A DNA stretch of 64,000 bases from Gluconacetobacter liquefaciens (lineage in GTDB: Bacteria; Pseudomonadota; Alphaproteobacteria; Acetobacterales; Acetobacteraceae), in the NCBI RefSeq assembly GCF_003350405.1, contig NZ_QQAW01000008.1, forward strand, positions 98,774-162,773, given 5' to 3'. This document shows, piece by piece, positions 38,600 through 47,487 of the stretch. The notes beneath the pieces are model-generated. The model ran no database searches and was not told the DNA's origin. It saw nothing but the letters and a program-made list of their open reading frames with translations. A program made the position numbers and the translations under genes. The stretch's first letter is position 1. Each line of letters starts with the position of its first letter.

Positions 38600-39613
38600 A
38601 TGGTAGAACCCGTCTTGGATATCCGCAACCTAACGGTGGTCTTCGACACACCGGCTGGCACGCTGCATGCGGTCAACGACCTGTCGTACACGCTGATGCC
38701 CGGCGAGACGCTGGGCATCGTCGGCGAAAGCGGGTCCGGCAAGAGCGTGCATGTGCTGACCATGCTGGGCCTGCTGCCCTGCCCGCCGGCGCGGATCGTC
38801 TCCGGCGAAGTGCTGTTTCGTGGGCGTGACCTGCTGGCACTGTCCGAACGGGAACTGTGCGATATCAGGGGCGCCGAGATCGGCATGGTGTTCCAGGACC
38901 CGATGTCGAGCCTGAACCCGGTCCTGACCATCGGCCGGCAGTTACGCGAGGTCATCCAGCGCCATGCTGGCCTGGACCACGCCCAGGCCAGCGCGCGGGC
39001 GGTGGAACTACTGGGGCTAGTCGGCATTCCCGACCCGGCCGCGCGCCTGGCGCAATACCCGCACCAGCTCTCGGGCGGGATGCGGCAGCGGGTAATGATC
39101 GCGATCGGCCTGGCCTGCGATCCGACTCTGCTGATCGCCGACGAAGCGACCACCGCGCTGGATGTCACCGTGCAGGCCCAGGTCATCGACCTGATACGTG
39201 ATCTGAAGAACCGACTGGGCACAACCATCATCTGGATCACGCATGACATGGGCGTGGTGGCGGAACTAGCCGACACGATCCAGGTGATGTACGCGGGACG
39301 GATCATGGAACGCGGGCCGATCGCGCCCGTCTTTCACCAGCCCCGTTCGGCCTATAGCTGGAGCCTGCTGCGATCACTGCCCAGCATGGCGCGGCACCGG
39401 CGGCTGTACCAGATTCCCGGCAGCCCGCCGAACATGATCCATCCGCCGCCGGGCGACCCGTTCGCACCGCGCAATCCCTTCGCGACCCCGCGTTGCCACC
39501 GCGACGTGCCGCCGCTGCGTCAGGTCGCCGACAGCGTGCCGGGTCACCAGGTCGCCGCTTGGTACGACCTGCCTGCCGCCGTGGCCGCGCATCCGGAGAT
39601 CGCCGATGCCTGA
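38600..39613 (+). CDS. ABC transporter ATP-binding protein, DppD-like
   Basis: A 337-residue ATPase. Walker A is GESGSGKS, the Q-loop is VFQDPMSSLNPVLTI, the signature is LSGGMRQRV, Walker B is LLIADEATTALDV and the switch His is in WITHDMGVV. The C-terminal oligopeptide-transporter extension contains the cysteine of RCHRDVPP but is short of the usual Fe-S/Zn motif. Starts six bp after the M24 stop; its 3' end overlaps the next ATPase by eight bases. Confidence 0.94.
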   Translation: MVEPVLDIRNLTVVFDTPAGTLHAVNDLSYTLMPGETLGIVGESGSGKSVHVLTMLGLLPCPPARIVSGEVLFRGRDLLALSERELCDIRGAEIGMVFQDPMSSLNPVLTIGRQLREVIQRHAGLDHAQASARAVELLGLVGIPDPAARLAQYPHQLSGGMRQRVMIAIGLACDPTLLIADEATTALDVTVQAQVIDLIRDLKNRLGTTIIWITHDMGVVAELADTIQVMYAGRIMERGPIAPVFHQPRSAYSWSLLRSLPSMARHRRLYQIPGSPPNMIHPPPGDPFAPRNPFATPRCHRDVPPLRQVADSVPGHQVAAWYDLPAAVAAHPEIADA

Positions 39614-40508
39614 GCCCCACCCTGCTCCCCTGATCGAGGTACGCGACCTGGTCCGCCGGTACGGGCAGGGACGGCTCGGCGGCCACCGGTTGACCGCCGT
39701 CAACGGCGTTTCCTTTTCCGTCATGCCGGCCGAAACGCTGGGTCTGGTCGGCGAGAGCGGATCGGGCAAGAGCACGACGGGGCGCATGCTACTGGGCCTG
39801 GAACCCCTGGACGAAGGCGAAGTCTTCTTCAACGGCACGCGGATTTCCGGCCTGTCGCCGCGCGCCATGAAACCATGGCGGCGGCAGATGCAGGTTATTT
39901 TCCAGGACCCCTACGGCGCGCTGAACCCGCGCCAGCGAGTGGGCGATTTCGTGGCCGAGCCGCTGCGAGTTCACAAGCTCGCCCCCAGCCGGTCCGAACG
40001 CGCGGACCGGGTCGCCGCCCTGTTCCGGCAGGTCGGGCTGGATCCCGCGTTCATGCACCGCTATCCGCACGAATTCTCCGGCGGCCAGCGGCAGCGCATC
40101 TGCATCGCCCGCGCACTGGCCCTCAAGCCCGCCTTCATCGTCGCCGACGAGCCGATTACCGCCCTGGACGTGTCCATCCAGGCCCAGATCGTCAATCTGT
40201 TCCAAGATCTGAGCGAGACGATGGGGCTGGCCTATCTGTTCATCTCGCACGACCTGGCGATGATCCGCTATCTCTGCCACCGCGTGGCGGTAATGCTGCG
40301 CGGACGCATCGTCGAACTGGCCCCCGTCGAAACCCTGTTCGATGATCCGCGCCATCCCTACACGCAGTCCCTGCTGCGGGCGATCCCCAACCCCGACCCC
40401 GACCATCGACCGCCGGCGCATCCGCGCTTCGACGTCGATGCCCACATTCCGGAGCGGGACATGGAAATGGTCGAAGTCTCGCCCGGGCATTTTGTGCTCC
40501 GGCACTGA
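39606..40508 (+). CDS. ABC transporter ATP-binding protein, DppF-like
   Basis: A 300-residue ATPase. Walker A GESGSGKST, Q-loop IFQDPYGALNPRQRVGDF, signature FSGGQRQRI, Walker B FIVADEPITALDV and switch FISHDLAMI are all intact. The C-terminal tail ends PERDMEMVEVSPGHFVL. Together with DppD it powers the BC permease. The binding-protein gene follows after 23 bp. Confidence 0.94.
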   Translation: MPEPHPAPLIEVRDLVRRYGQGRLGGHRLTAVNGVSFSVMPAETLGLVGESGSGKSTTGRMLLGLEPLDEGEVFFNGTRISGLSPRAMKPWRRQMQVIFQDPYGALNPRQRVGDFVAEPLRVHKLAPSRSERADRVAALFRQVGLDPAFMHRYPHEFSGGQRQRICIARALALKPAFIVADEPITALDVSIQAQIVNLFQDLSETMGLAYLFISHDLAMIRYLCHRVAVMLRGRIVELAPVETLFDDPRHPYTQSLLRAIPNPDPDHRPPAHPRFDVDAHIPERDMEMVEVSPGHFVLRH

Positions 40509-40531
40509 TCGCGCGCATCAAGGATCTCCCC

Positions 40532-42037
40532 ATGCCCGGATATTTCGCGCGCCCTGCCCGCCTGCTCAAGACGCTTCTGCTCGGCACGGCCCTGATCCAC
40601 ACGCCCGCGCTCGCGCGCACCGTGACGATCGCCCTGCCCGGCGACATCAACACGCTCGATCCCGACCAGACAAATTCGATCGGCACCGACCTGTCCGTTC
40701 TGAGCAATCTCTATCCCGCCTTGGTCCTGCGCGCGCCGGATGGGGCGCTGGTGCCGGCGCTGGCCACCGAATGGCATGCAGTGGACGCGCGGACCTGGGA
40801 TTTTACCCTGACGCCGGGCGCCCGTTTCATCGATGGCGAGCCGATCGACGCTGGGACCGTGCAATGGAATGTCGCGCGGGTCCTGAACCGCAGCAAGGTC
40901 ACGCCCGTCGCCTCGTGGTACGCACAGATCACCGATGTGATCGCCCTGTCGCCCACGCATCTGCGCATCGTCACCTCGACACCCTATCCGGCGCTGCCCG
41001 CCCAGCTTTCGATGCTGTTCCTGCTGCCGCCGAAATGGAGCCGGACTCATAATCCGGCCCATGAGGCATCGTCCGGCGGACCCTATATCGTCGACCAGAT
41101 CGTGCCGGGCGATCATGTCTCGATGCATGCAAATCCCGACTATTTCGGCCCGAAGCCCGCCTTCGACAGGGCCGTCTATCGCATTATTCCCGAGAGCAAT
41201 ACGGCCATCTATGCCTTGGAGGCCGGAGAGGTCGACTATATCGCGCGCCTGCCGACCGACCAGATCGCGCGGATCAACCGGCAGGGCACCGCCATCGCGG
41301 GTGCCGTGCCGTCGATCCGATCGGTCTTCATCAAGTTCAATACCGAAAAACCTCCTTTCAACAACAGGATGTTCCGGCAGGCGCTGAACTACGCCATCGA
41401 CCATCGCGCCATCACCGATGCGCTGTTCGACGGGCAGGCCCTGCCGTCGGCCTGCCAAGTGCTCACCCCGGATTATGTCGGCTACACGCCCGACCTGGCA
41501 GGGTACCCGTACGACCCCGACCGGGCGCGCGACCTGATCCGCCGCAGCGGGGTCGATCTGTCGCGGCCGTTCGAATTCGACATTCCGCGCGGCAGCTATC
41601 TGCAAGGCGAGGAGGTGGGGCTGGCGGTACAGCAGATGTTCCGTGCCGTCGGCGTGCGGACAACGATCCATCTGATCGATTTCGGCCAGTATATCGCGCG
41701 CTATCGCAAAGCCCACGATCTGGCGCCGCTCTCGGTACTCGGCCAGGCGTGGGTCACGCTCGATGCCGACGGGCTTCTGAAACTGTTCCGGACCGGCAAT
41801 CCCTATTCCTATTGGAGTAACCCCGATTTCGACGCCGCGCTGGATGCCGCCGCCGGCACGATCGACCCCGCCCGGCGCCAGAGCGCCTATGCGACCGCAA
41901 CGAAAATCATGTGCGCCGAGGCACCAGTCGCCTTTCTTTATATCGAGCCCGCCACCTATGCCTATTCTAGGCGCCTCGCGCTGCGTCCCCGGGGCGATAC
42001 CTGGATCCGCGCCTTCGACATGCGGCCCGCGAAATGA
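40532..42037 (+). CDS. ABC transporter substrate-binding protein (SBP_bac_5, KPN_01854-like)
   Basis: A 501-residue periplasmic binding protein. The signal peptide reads LLKTLLLGTALIHTPALA. The mature start ARTVTIALPGDINTLDPDQTNSIGTDLSVLSNLYPALV and the lobe motif FNNRMFRQALNYAIDHRAI are typical of dipeptide/nickel/opine-binding family 5. A TIGRFAM subfamily named after KPN_01854, remembered as genomically linked to Avi_7169/Avi_7170-type proteins, fits because such proteins follow directly. The ligand is probably a modified small peptide or amino acid. Confidence 0.9.
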   Translation: MPGYFARPARLLKTLLLGTALIHTPALARTVTIALPGDINTLDPDQTNSIGTDLSVLSNLYPALVLRAPDGALVPALATEWHAVDARTWDFTLTPGARFIDGEPIDAGTVQWNVARVLNRSKVTPVASWYAQITDVIALSPTHLRIVTSTPYPALPAQLSMLFLLPPKWSRTHNPAHEASSGGPYIVDQIVPGDHVSMHANPDYFGPKPAFDRAVYRIIPESNTAIYALEAGEVDYIARLPTDQIARINRQGTAIAGAVPSIRSVFIKFNTEKPPFNNRMFRQALNYAIDHRAITDALFDGQALPSACQVLTPDYVGYTPDLAGYPYDPDRARDLIRRSGVDLSRPFEFDIPRGSYLQGEEVGLAVQQMFRAVGVRTTIHLIDFGQYIARYRKAHDLAPLSVLGQAWVTLDADGLLKLFRTGNPYSYWSNPDFDAALDAAAGTIDPARRQSAYATATKIMCAEAPVAFLYIEPATYAYSRRLALRPRGDTWIRAFDMRPAK

Positions 42038-42078
42038 CCGGAGCTGGCACATACGCAATAGCTGAGCAGGGAGGATTT

Positions 42079-42558
42079 ATGACCGACGCCATCGACGAGG
42101 CGACAGGGCTGGTTCCGGGCGATGCGCTGTTCGCCCTGCGCCGCCAGCGGCCGGACTTCGTCACCGGGGCCGAACTGTGCCGGCACGCCTTACTGACACC
42201 CGCCGATGACCAGGGCCTGGCGCCGCCTCTGCGCCTGGCCCTAGCACGGCGCATGGCGGCACTGAATGCCGACGGCCCGCTGACGGCGACCTATGACGCG
42301 GCATTGGACACGGCGGGCGCACGCGACGACCTGACACAGCTGGCCGCCGGGAAAATCCCGTTGCCCGGCCCGTTGCGCGCCATGGCGCTGCACTGCGACC
42401 GCGTGACACGGGACAACCGTTCGGCGAGCGAGGCGGATATCGCCGCCCTTGCCGCCGCCAGTCTGTCGACGCCGCAGATCATCGCGCTGTCGGAGTTGAT
42501 CGCCTTCGTGAATTATCAGTGCCGCGTTACGGCGGGGCTTCGTCTTCTGAAAGATTAA
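42079..42558 (+). CDS. CMD-domain protein, Avi_7170-like
   Basis: A 159-residue protein with a perfect GGGAGG seven bases before its ATG. The pattern TDAIDEATGLVPGDALFALRRQRPDFVTGAELCRHALLTPADDQGLAPPLRLALARRMAALN matches what I recall of the CMD domain family Avi_7170 (TIGR04029), a carboxymuconolactone-decarboxylase relative. No CxxC pair is present, so it cannot be a peroxidase alone and probably partners with the next gene, an AhpD-like protein with CxxC. Function of the pair is undefined. Confidence 0.82.
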   Translation: MTDAIDEATGLVPGDALFALRRQRPDFVTGAELCRHALLTPADDQGLAPPLRLALARRMAALNADGPLTATYDAALDTAGARDDLTQLAAGKIPLPGPLRAMALHCDRVTRDNRSASEADIAALAAASLSTPQIIALSELIAFVNYQCRVTAGLRLLKD

Positions 42559-42561
42559 GCG

Positions 42562-43173
42562 ATGCTACCGAAAATCCGCATCCGGACACTGGTCTGGCAC
42601 CCTTATGTCACACCGATCGATCTGGCCAGGGCAACCCCGGCCCAACTCGAGGCGATGAAGGTCACGCCGTCATCGACCAAGGTCTCGCCCTACGTCCGCA
42701 CCTTGGCGCACGATCCGGAAAGCTATGTCACCCGCACAGTCCTGTTCAACGCGATCATGTATGCGCAGGGCGGCCTGCCGCGCTGCGACCGGGAGCTGGG
42801 CGCCCTGGGGGCCTCGGTCGTCAACGGGTGCGCCTATTGCGCCATGATCCACGGGCAGCGCCTAGCCCAGTTGACGCACAGCGACGATGCCCTCTCGGCA
42901 TTGTGGTATAGGCGCTACGATCTTCTGTCCGCCCGCGACGCAGCGATCTGGCATTTCGCGCGCGCCCTGTCAGCCGCGCCGCCCGCCGCGGGGCCCCACC
43001 ATGTCGCTGCCCTGCGGCAGGCCGGCCTGAGCGACGCCGAGATCGTGGACCTGATCCATGCCATCGCGATTTTCGGCTGGGCCAACCGACTGATGCACAC
43101 GCTGGGCCATTCCGAGCCCACCTCCGGCGCCCCGCCGGCCAGGACATCCGGCCAGGGTAGGAAGGAGCGGTAG
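42562..43173 (+). CDS. AhpD-fold alkylhydroperoxidase-domain protein, Avi_7169-like
   Basis: A 203-residue protein. The AhpD redox motif is VNGCAYCAMIHGQRLAQLT (CxxC plus His). FNAIMYAQGGLPRCDRELGALGA precedes it and AGLSDAEIVDLIHAIAIFGWANRLMHTLG follows, as remembered for the Avi_7169 family (TIGR04030). Three bases separate it from the CMD gene and one from the M81 gene. The family's reaction is unknown; a thiol-dependent reduction linked to the monooxygenase product is conceivable. Confidence 0.87.
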   Translation: MLPKIRIRTLVWHPYVTPIDLARATPAQLEAMKVTPSSTKVSPYVRTLAHDPESYVTRTVLFNAIMYAQGGLPRCDRELGALGASVVNGCAYCAMIHGQRLAQLTHSDDALSALWYRRYDLLSARDAAIWHFARALSAAPPAAGPHHVAALRQAGLSDAEIVDLIHAIAIFGWANRLMHTLGHSEPTSGAPPARTSGQGRKER

Positions 43174-43174
43174 C

Positions 43175-44686
43175 ATGCGGATCGCGATCGGCGGCATCGG
43201 GCACGAAACCAACAGTTTCTGCCCGGGCGTCACCCCGCTGGAGAAATTTCTTGACGGCGGCGAGATGCCTCCGGCGCTGGAAGGCGCAGCGCTGGTGCCG
43301 ACACTCGCCACACTTAATTTCGGCGCATCGGGCTTTATTCGTGCCATGCCAACGGCCCATTTCGTGCCGCTGGCATGGGGCCAGGGCGGCGCCGGCGCCC
43401 CGGTGGCCGACGCAGCTTTCGAATGGTTCGCCACCCGCATGACCGCGCGCCTGCGCGACGCGAGGCCGGTCGATGCCGTCTATCTGGACCTGCACGGCGC
43501 CATGATGACGGAGAGCTTGGCCGACGCCGAGGGCGAATTGCTGCGGCGCATCCGCCCGGTCGTGGGGCCGGACGTACCCATCGTCGCCAGCATGGATTAT
43601 CACGGCAATCTGACGGTCGCGATGCTGGAGCAACTCGACGCGCTGTCATCCTACCGCACGTATCCGCATGTCGACCGGCATGATGCCGGCGCGCGTGTCG
43701 CCAGAATGCTGGAAGAGATCATGCGGCGAGGACGGCCCACGGCAAAACGGATCGCGCGCGGCCCCTTCCTGATCCCGCTGCCATTCGAAAATACCGACCG
43801 CGATCCATCCCGTTCGCTGGTCCGGCATGTCGAATCCGGTCCGCCGGGCGTCCTGTCGTTCGAATACGTGCCGGGCTTCGCCGCCTCCGACTTTCCCGAG
43901 GCCGGCCCGTCGGTCTTTGCCATAGGCTACGACCAGGACAGGGTCGATGCCGCCGTCACCACGCTGCACGGCCATCTGGTCGCCGCCGAGGACGCTTTCG
44001 CCGAGCCGATTCTCGACGCGGATCAGGCGCTGGCCGAGGCCGCGACCATCCGGCTGCAAGGCGCGCGGGGGCCCGTCATCCTGGCCGACACGCAGGACAA
44101 TCCGGGCGGCGGCGGCACCGGCAACACGACCGGCCTGCTGCGCGCGATGCTGTCGGCGGGGGTGCGAAAGGCCGCGCTGGCCATCCTATACGATCCGCGC
44201 GCCGCCCAGGTGGCGCACGCCGCAGGCGTGGGGGCGGAGATCGAAATCGCCCTTGGCGGTCAGGACGGTCCTGTCGGCAGCGCGCCGCTGCATGGCCGCT
44301 TCACAGTCATGGCCCTGTCGGATGGCGGTTTCACGGCCACCGGGCGTACCGTGGGCGGCCGTCGTATCGCCCTGGGACTGACCGCCGTGCTGCGGATTGC
44401 CGGAATCGACGTCATCGTCGCCTCGATCGCCATGCAGCCTTACGACATCATGGTGTTTCGCCATCTCGGCCTGGAGCCGACCGGCTACGACCTGCTGGCG
44501 TTAAAGAGCACTGTGCATTTCCGGGCCGATTTCGCGCCGCTGGCAGCGGCGGTGCTGCTGGTCAAATCCCCCGGCCGGCACCTGGTCGACCTGCCGGACC
44601 ATCCCTTCACCGCCCTCCGCCCCGGGATCCGACTGGGGCCGGGCGGCCCGGCCTTCGTGGCCCGTGGAGACAGATCTCCGTTGTGA
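43175..44686 (+). CDS. M81-family peptidase, MlrC (microcystinase C)-like
   Basis: A 503-residue cytosolic hydrolase. RIAIGGIGHETNSFCPGVTPLEKF opens the MlrC N-domain; DLHGAMMTESLADAEGELLRRIRPVVG and SMDYHGNLT carry likely zinc ligands; SSYRTYPHVDRHDAGARVARML is diagnostic. The C-domain contains ADTQDNPGGGGTGNTTGLLRAML and the closing SIAMQPYDIMVFRHLGLEPTGYDLLALKSTVHFRADF. MlrC cleaves linear microcystin peptides with D- and beta-amino acids; most relatives have unknown substrates. Last gene of the ten-gene plus-strand operon and a good candidate for opening the imported compound. Confidence 0.9.
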   Translation: MRIAIGGIGHETNSFCPGVTPLEKFLDGGEMPPALEGAALVPTLATLNFGASGFIRAMPTAHFVPLAWGQGGAGAPVADAAFEWFATRMTARLRDARPVDAVYLDLHGAMMTESLADAEGELLRRIRPVVGPDVPIVASMDYHGNLTVAMLEQLDALSSYRTYPHVDRHDAGARVARMLEEIMRRGRPTAKRIARGPFLIPLPFENTDRDPSRSLVRHVESGPPGVLSFEYVPGFAASDFPEAGPSVFAIGYDQDRVDAAVTTLHGHLVAAEDAFAEPILDADQALAEAATIRLQGARGPVILADTQDNPGGGGTGNTTGLLRAMLSAGVRKAALAILYDPRAAQVAHAAGVGAEIEIALGGQDGPVGSAPLHGRFTVMALSDGGFTATGRTVGGRRIALGLTAVLRIAGIDVIVASIAMQPYDIMVFRHLGLEPTGYDLLALKSTVHFRADFAPLAAAVLLVKSPGRHLVDLPDHPFTALRPGIRLGPGGPAFVARGDRSPL

Positions 44687-44727
44687 TCAGGCGACTTGCA
44701 ATCATGGTCGGCCGAGTCATGGCGCCG

Positions 44728-45699
44728 TCAGACCAGGACGTCCCCGGCAGGCGGTTCGCGCCCCTGCGCGATACAGCGCAGATTATGCAGCATCCTTTGC
44801 ACCGTCGCCGGATAGGTATCGGCTGAGACGGCCGAGATATGAGGCGTGAGAATCGCGCCCTCGGTCCCGATCAGGCGGTGGTCGGAAGCGATGGGCTCGG
44901 CCGCATAGACATCGACGGCCGCGCCGCGTAGCGAACCGATGGCCAGGGCCTGGGCTAGGTCCTGCTCGTTTACCAGTCCGCCGCGCGCCGTGTTGACGAG
45001 GATCGCCCCTGGCTTCATGCGCGCCAGGACGCCGGCATCGATCAGCCCCCTGGTCTGCGGCGTCAAGGCGCAATGCAGGGAGACGATATCGGCCGCGTCG
45101 ATCAGCGCGTCGAACGTGGCGAAGCGGGCGCCCAGATCCCGCTCCTCGAGCGCCGGCAGGGGCGTGCGCTTGGTATAGAGGACGGTGCATTGGAAGCCGC
45201 GCAGCAGGCGCGCCAGTTGCTGGCCGATGAAACCGAAACCGATCAGGCCCACCGTCTTGCCTGTCAGGAGCATGGAGCGCGCGCCGAGCGGGCCCTTGAG
45301 CCACTGGCCGTTCTGCACCCCCACATGGCCGGCCACGATATTGCGTTGCAGGGCGAGGATCAGGCCCAGCGTCGTCTCGGCCACGGCGACGGCGTTGCTA
45401 CCGGTTGTGCGTAGGACCCGCACGCCGGCGGCCCGCGCCGCGTCGATATCGATATTATCGTATCCCACGCCCCATTTATGGATGGCCCGAAGCCCTTCGG
45501 CAGCGCCGGCCGCGATCATTTCAGCCGTGACGGGGACGTCGGCAGTGATGACGGCATCGGCATGCCGCATGGCATCGATCTGATCAACGGGATCGCGGCT
45601 GCGGGCGGTCGAGAGCGTGAAATCCGGCGGCAAATGCTCCGCAAAACGCCGCAGGCCCGCCTCCGTCAACGGATCGAGAATGGTCAGGCGGACTGGCAT
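44728..45699 (-). CDS. D-isomer-specific 2-hydroxyacid dehydrogenase
   Basis: A 323-residue NAD(P)-dependent dehydrogenase. The ATG at 45699 has GAGGAAAAG upstream; a longer in-frame reading is Pro-rich and unlikely. The NAD motif is TVGLIGFGFIGQQLARLL. Catalytic residues are visible: Arg in VNTARGGLVNEQDL, Glu in DVYAAEP and His in LTPHISAVS. The N-terminal domain contains GLRAIHKWGVGYDNIDIDAARAAGV. It is the last gene of the minus-strand run, 19 bp after the gamma-glutamyltransferase. Likely reduces a 2-keto acid released by the upstream amino-acid oxidases, or oxidises the D-hydroxy acid. Confidence 0.92.
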   Translation of the reverse strand: MPVRLTILDPLTEAGLRRFAEHLPPDFTLSTARSRDPVDQIDAMRHADAVITADVPVTAEMIAAGAAEGLRAIHKWGVGYDNIDIDAARAAGVRVLRTTGSNAVAVAETTLGLILALQRNIVAGHVGVQNGQWLKGPLGARSMLLTGKTVGLIGFGFIGQQLARLLRGFQCTVLYTKRTPLPALEERDLGARFATFDALIDAADIVSLHCALTPQTRGLIDAGVLARMKPGAILVNTARGGLVNEQDLAQALAIGSLRGAAVDVYAAEPIASDHRLIGTEGAILTPHISAVSADTYPATVQRMLHNLRCIAQGREPPAGDVLV

Positions 45700-45718
45700 G
45701 GTCTTTTCCTCGGGAGTG

Positions 45719-47440
45719 TCAGGACGGGCGGCCAACGGGGGCGGCGGTCTCGTCGGCGGCTGAAATGTCGGGTGCGCGGTCGGGCCAGAAACGAATGCCG
45801 GGCCTGGTGGGGCCACCCCCGAACGCCATGACCGTTCCGTCGGCCCGCCAGCAGGCGGAGCTTTCCATCATGCCGTCGGGGTGAAAAGAAATGACGCTCA
45901 TACCGCCACCGATATGGGGCTTGCGGCGCACATCGTACCCGCGCGCCGCCAGGGCATCGCGCGCGCCGTCATAGGCGGGTTCCAGTTCGACCTCCTGCCC
46001 CTGGGTCCATAGGCGCGGGGCCTCCACGGCGTCCTGCGCGCACATGCCGTGGTCGATCAGGTTGACGATCGCCTGGAACACGGAAGGAAAGATCCGCAAT
46101 CCGCCGGGCATGCCCAGCGCGAAGCGGGGGATCCCTCCCGCGCAGACGATCATCGGTGCCATCGAGGTGGGCACGCGCTTGCCGGGCACAATCGACAGGG
46201 CGCGGCCCGGATGGGGGTCGAAATTGCTCATGTAGTTGTTCGGAATGATCCCGGTTTCAGGGTCCATGAACCGTGCCCCGAACAGGCCGTTGATCGTATG
46301 CGTGGCGGCCACGATATTGCCGTCGCCATCGGCGATCGTGATATGGGTGGTATCCGCGCTTTCATGCCCCAGTGGCGGCAGCATCGCCGGCAGGGCACTG
46401 CGGGCGCAGCGCCCCAGGCAGTCCATCGCATAGGATTTGGAGATGAGGCGCGCGACCGGAACATCGACAAAGTCGGGGTCGCCGCTGTAGCGACGCCGGT
46501 CCTCGAAGGTCACGCGCATGATCTCGGCCAGCAAGCCCAGCCGTTCCGGACTGTCGAACCCCAACCCCGCAACGTCGAAATGCTCCAGCATGTTCAGCAT
46601 CTGCACGACATGCACGCCCGACGATGCCGGCGGCGGCGGCCCCACGATCTCGAACCCGCGATAGGATCCGACGATCGGGGCACGATCGACCGGGCGGTAG
46701 GCGCGCAGATCGTCTTCTGACAGCCAGCCCGGATCGACGGAGCGGGCGACAGCCCGGACCAGCGACTGCCCCAGAGCCCCCCCATGAAGGGCCGCGGCCC
46801 CCTCGCGGACAATCAGCTCCAGGGAGTCGCCATAAATGGGCTGTGCTAGGCGGGCCCCCGTCGCAAGCGGCCTGTCATCGGGCAGGAATACCGCGCGCAT
46901 CGCGGCATCGGCGGCAAGATCGGCGGCATGTTCGGCAATGGCGCCGGACAGATAGGGCGTGACAGCGAAACCGCGTTTCGCGAGCCTGATGGCCGGGGCC
47001 ACGACATCGCCCAGCGGCAGACGCCCGAAGCGCGCATGCATGCCGCACCAGCCGGACAGATTGCCCGGCACCGCCACCGATGTCGGGCCGACCAGGTTGC
47101 GGCGCCCCTTTGCCTCCATGTAACGATCGGGCGCGTCCGAGACCGGTTCATACTGCCCGGGCGTCATCGACGCGGCCGCACAGGACAGCGCGTCGATGAC
47201 GACATGCTCGCCGGATGCGAGCCGCAGATGCGACAAGCCGCCGCCCGCGATGCCGACCATCATCGGCTCGACAACGGTCAGCGCCAGCAGCGCCGCCACG
47301 GCAGCATCGATCGCATTCCCGCCGTCCGCCAGCATCTCCATCCCGGCTGCGGTGCCGAGCGGGTGGTTGGTGGCCACAACCCCCTTCTTGCCGATGACCG
47401 GTGTTTTCTGACTGATGAAAATATCCGAAAAATCCGTCAC
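45719..47440 (-). CDS. ggt: gamma-glutamyltransferase-family protein, no signal peptide
   Basis: A 573-residue Ntn-hydrolase precursor. GVVATNHPLGTAAGMEMLADGGNAIDAAVAALLALTVVEPMMVGIAGGG is the family signature. The autoprocessing/catalytic Thr364 lies in SADTTHITIADGDGNIVAAT. The small-subunit residues SMAPMIV and ALGMPGG are present. Unlike classical periplasmic GGT it has no signal sequence, so it probably works in the cytoplasm like YwrD-type homologues. Known chemistry: hydrolysis or transfer of gamma-glutamyl groups, or acylase activity in related members. Context with hydantoinase/oxoprolinase genes fits breakdown of gamma-glutamyl or pyroglutamyl compounds. Confidence 0.9.
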   Translation of the reverse strand: MTDFSDIFISQKTPVIGKKGVVATNHPLGTAAGMEMLADGGNAIDAAVAALLALTVVEPMMVGIAGGGLSHLRLASGEHVVIDALSCAAASMTPGQYEPVSDAPDRYMEAKGRRNLVGPTSVAVPGNLSGWCGMHARFGRLPLGDVVAPAIRLAKRGFAVTPYLSGAIAEHAADLAADAAMRAVFLPDDRPLATGARLAQPIYGDSLELIVREGAAALHGGALGQSLVRAVARSVDPGWLSEDDLRAYRPVDRAPIVGSYRGFEIVGPPPPASSGVHVVQMLNMLEHFDVAGLGFDSPERLGLLAEIMRVTFEDRRRYSGDPDFVDVPVARLISKSYAMDCLGRCARSALPAMLPPLGHESADTTHITIADGDGNIVAATHTINGLFGARFMDPETGIIPNNYMSNFDPHPGRALSIVPGKRVPTSMAPMIVCAGGIPRFALGMPGGLRIFPSVFQAIVNLIDHGMCAQDAVEAPRLWTQGQEVELEPAYDGARDALAARGYDVRRKPHIGGGMSVISFHPDGMMESSACWRADGTVMAFGGGPTRPGIRFWPDRAPDISAADETAAPVGRPS

Positions 47441-47487
47441 GATTCCAATACCTCCATGCCACGGAACGGTAAGACCCGATTGCTCCG

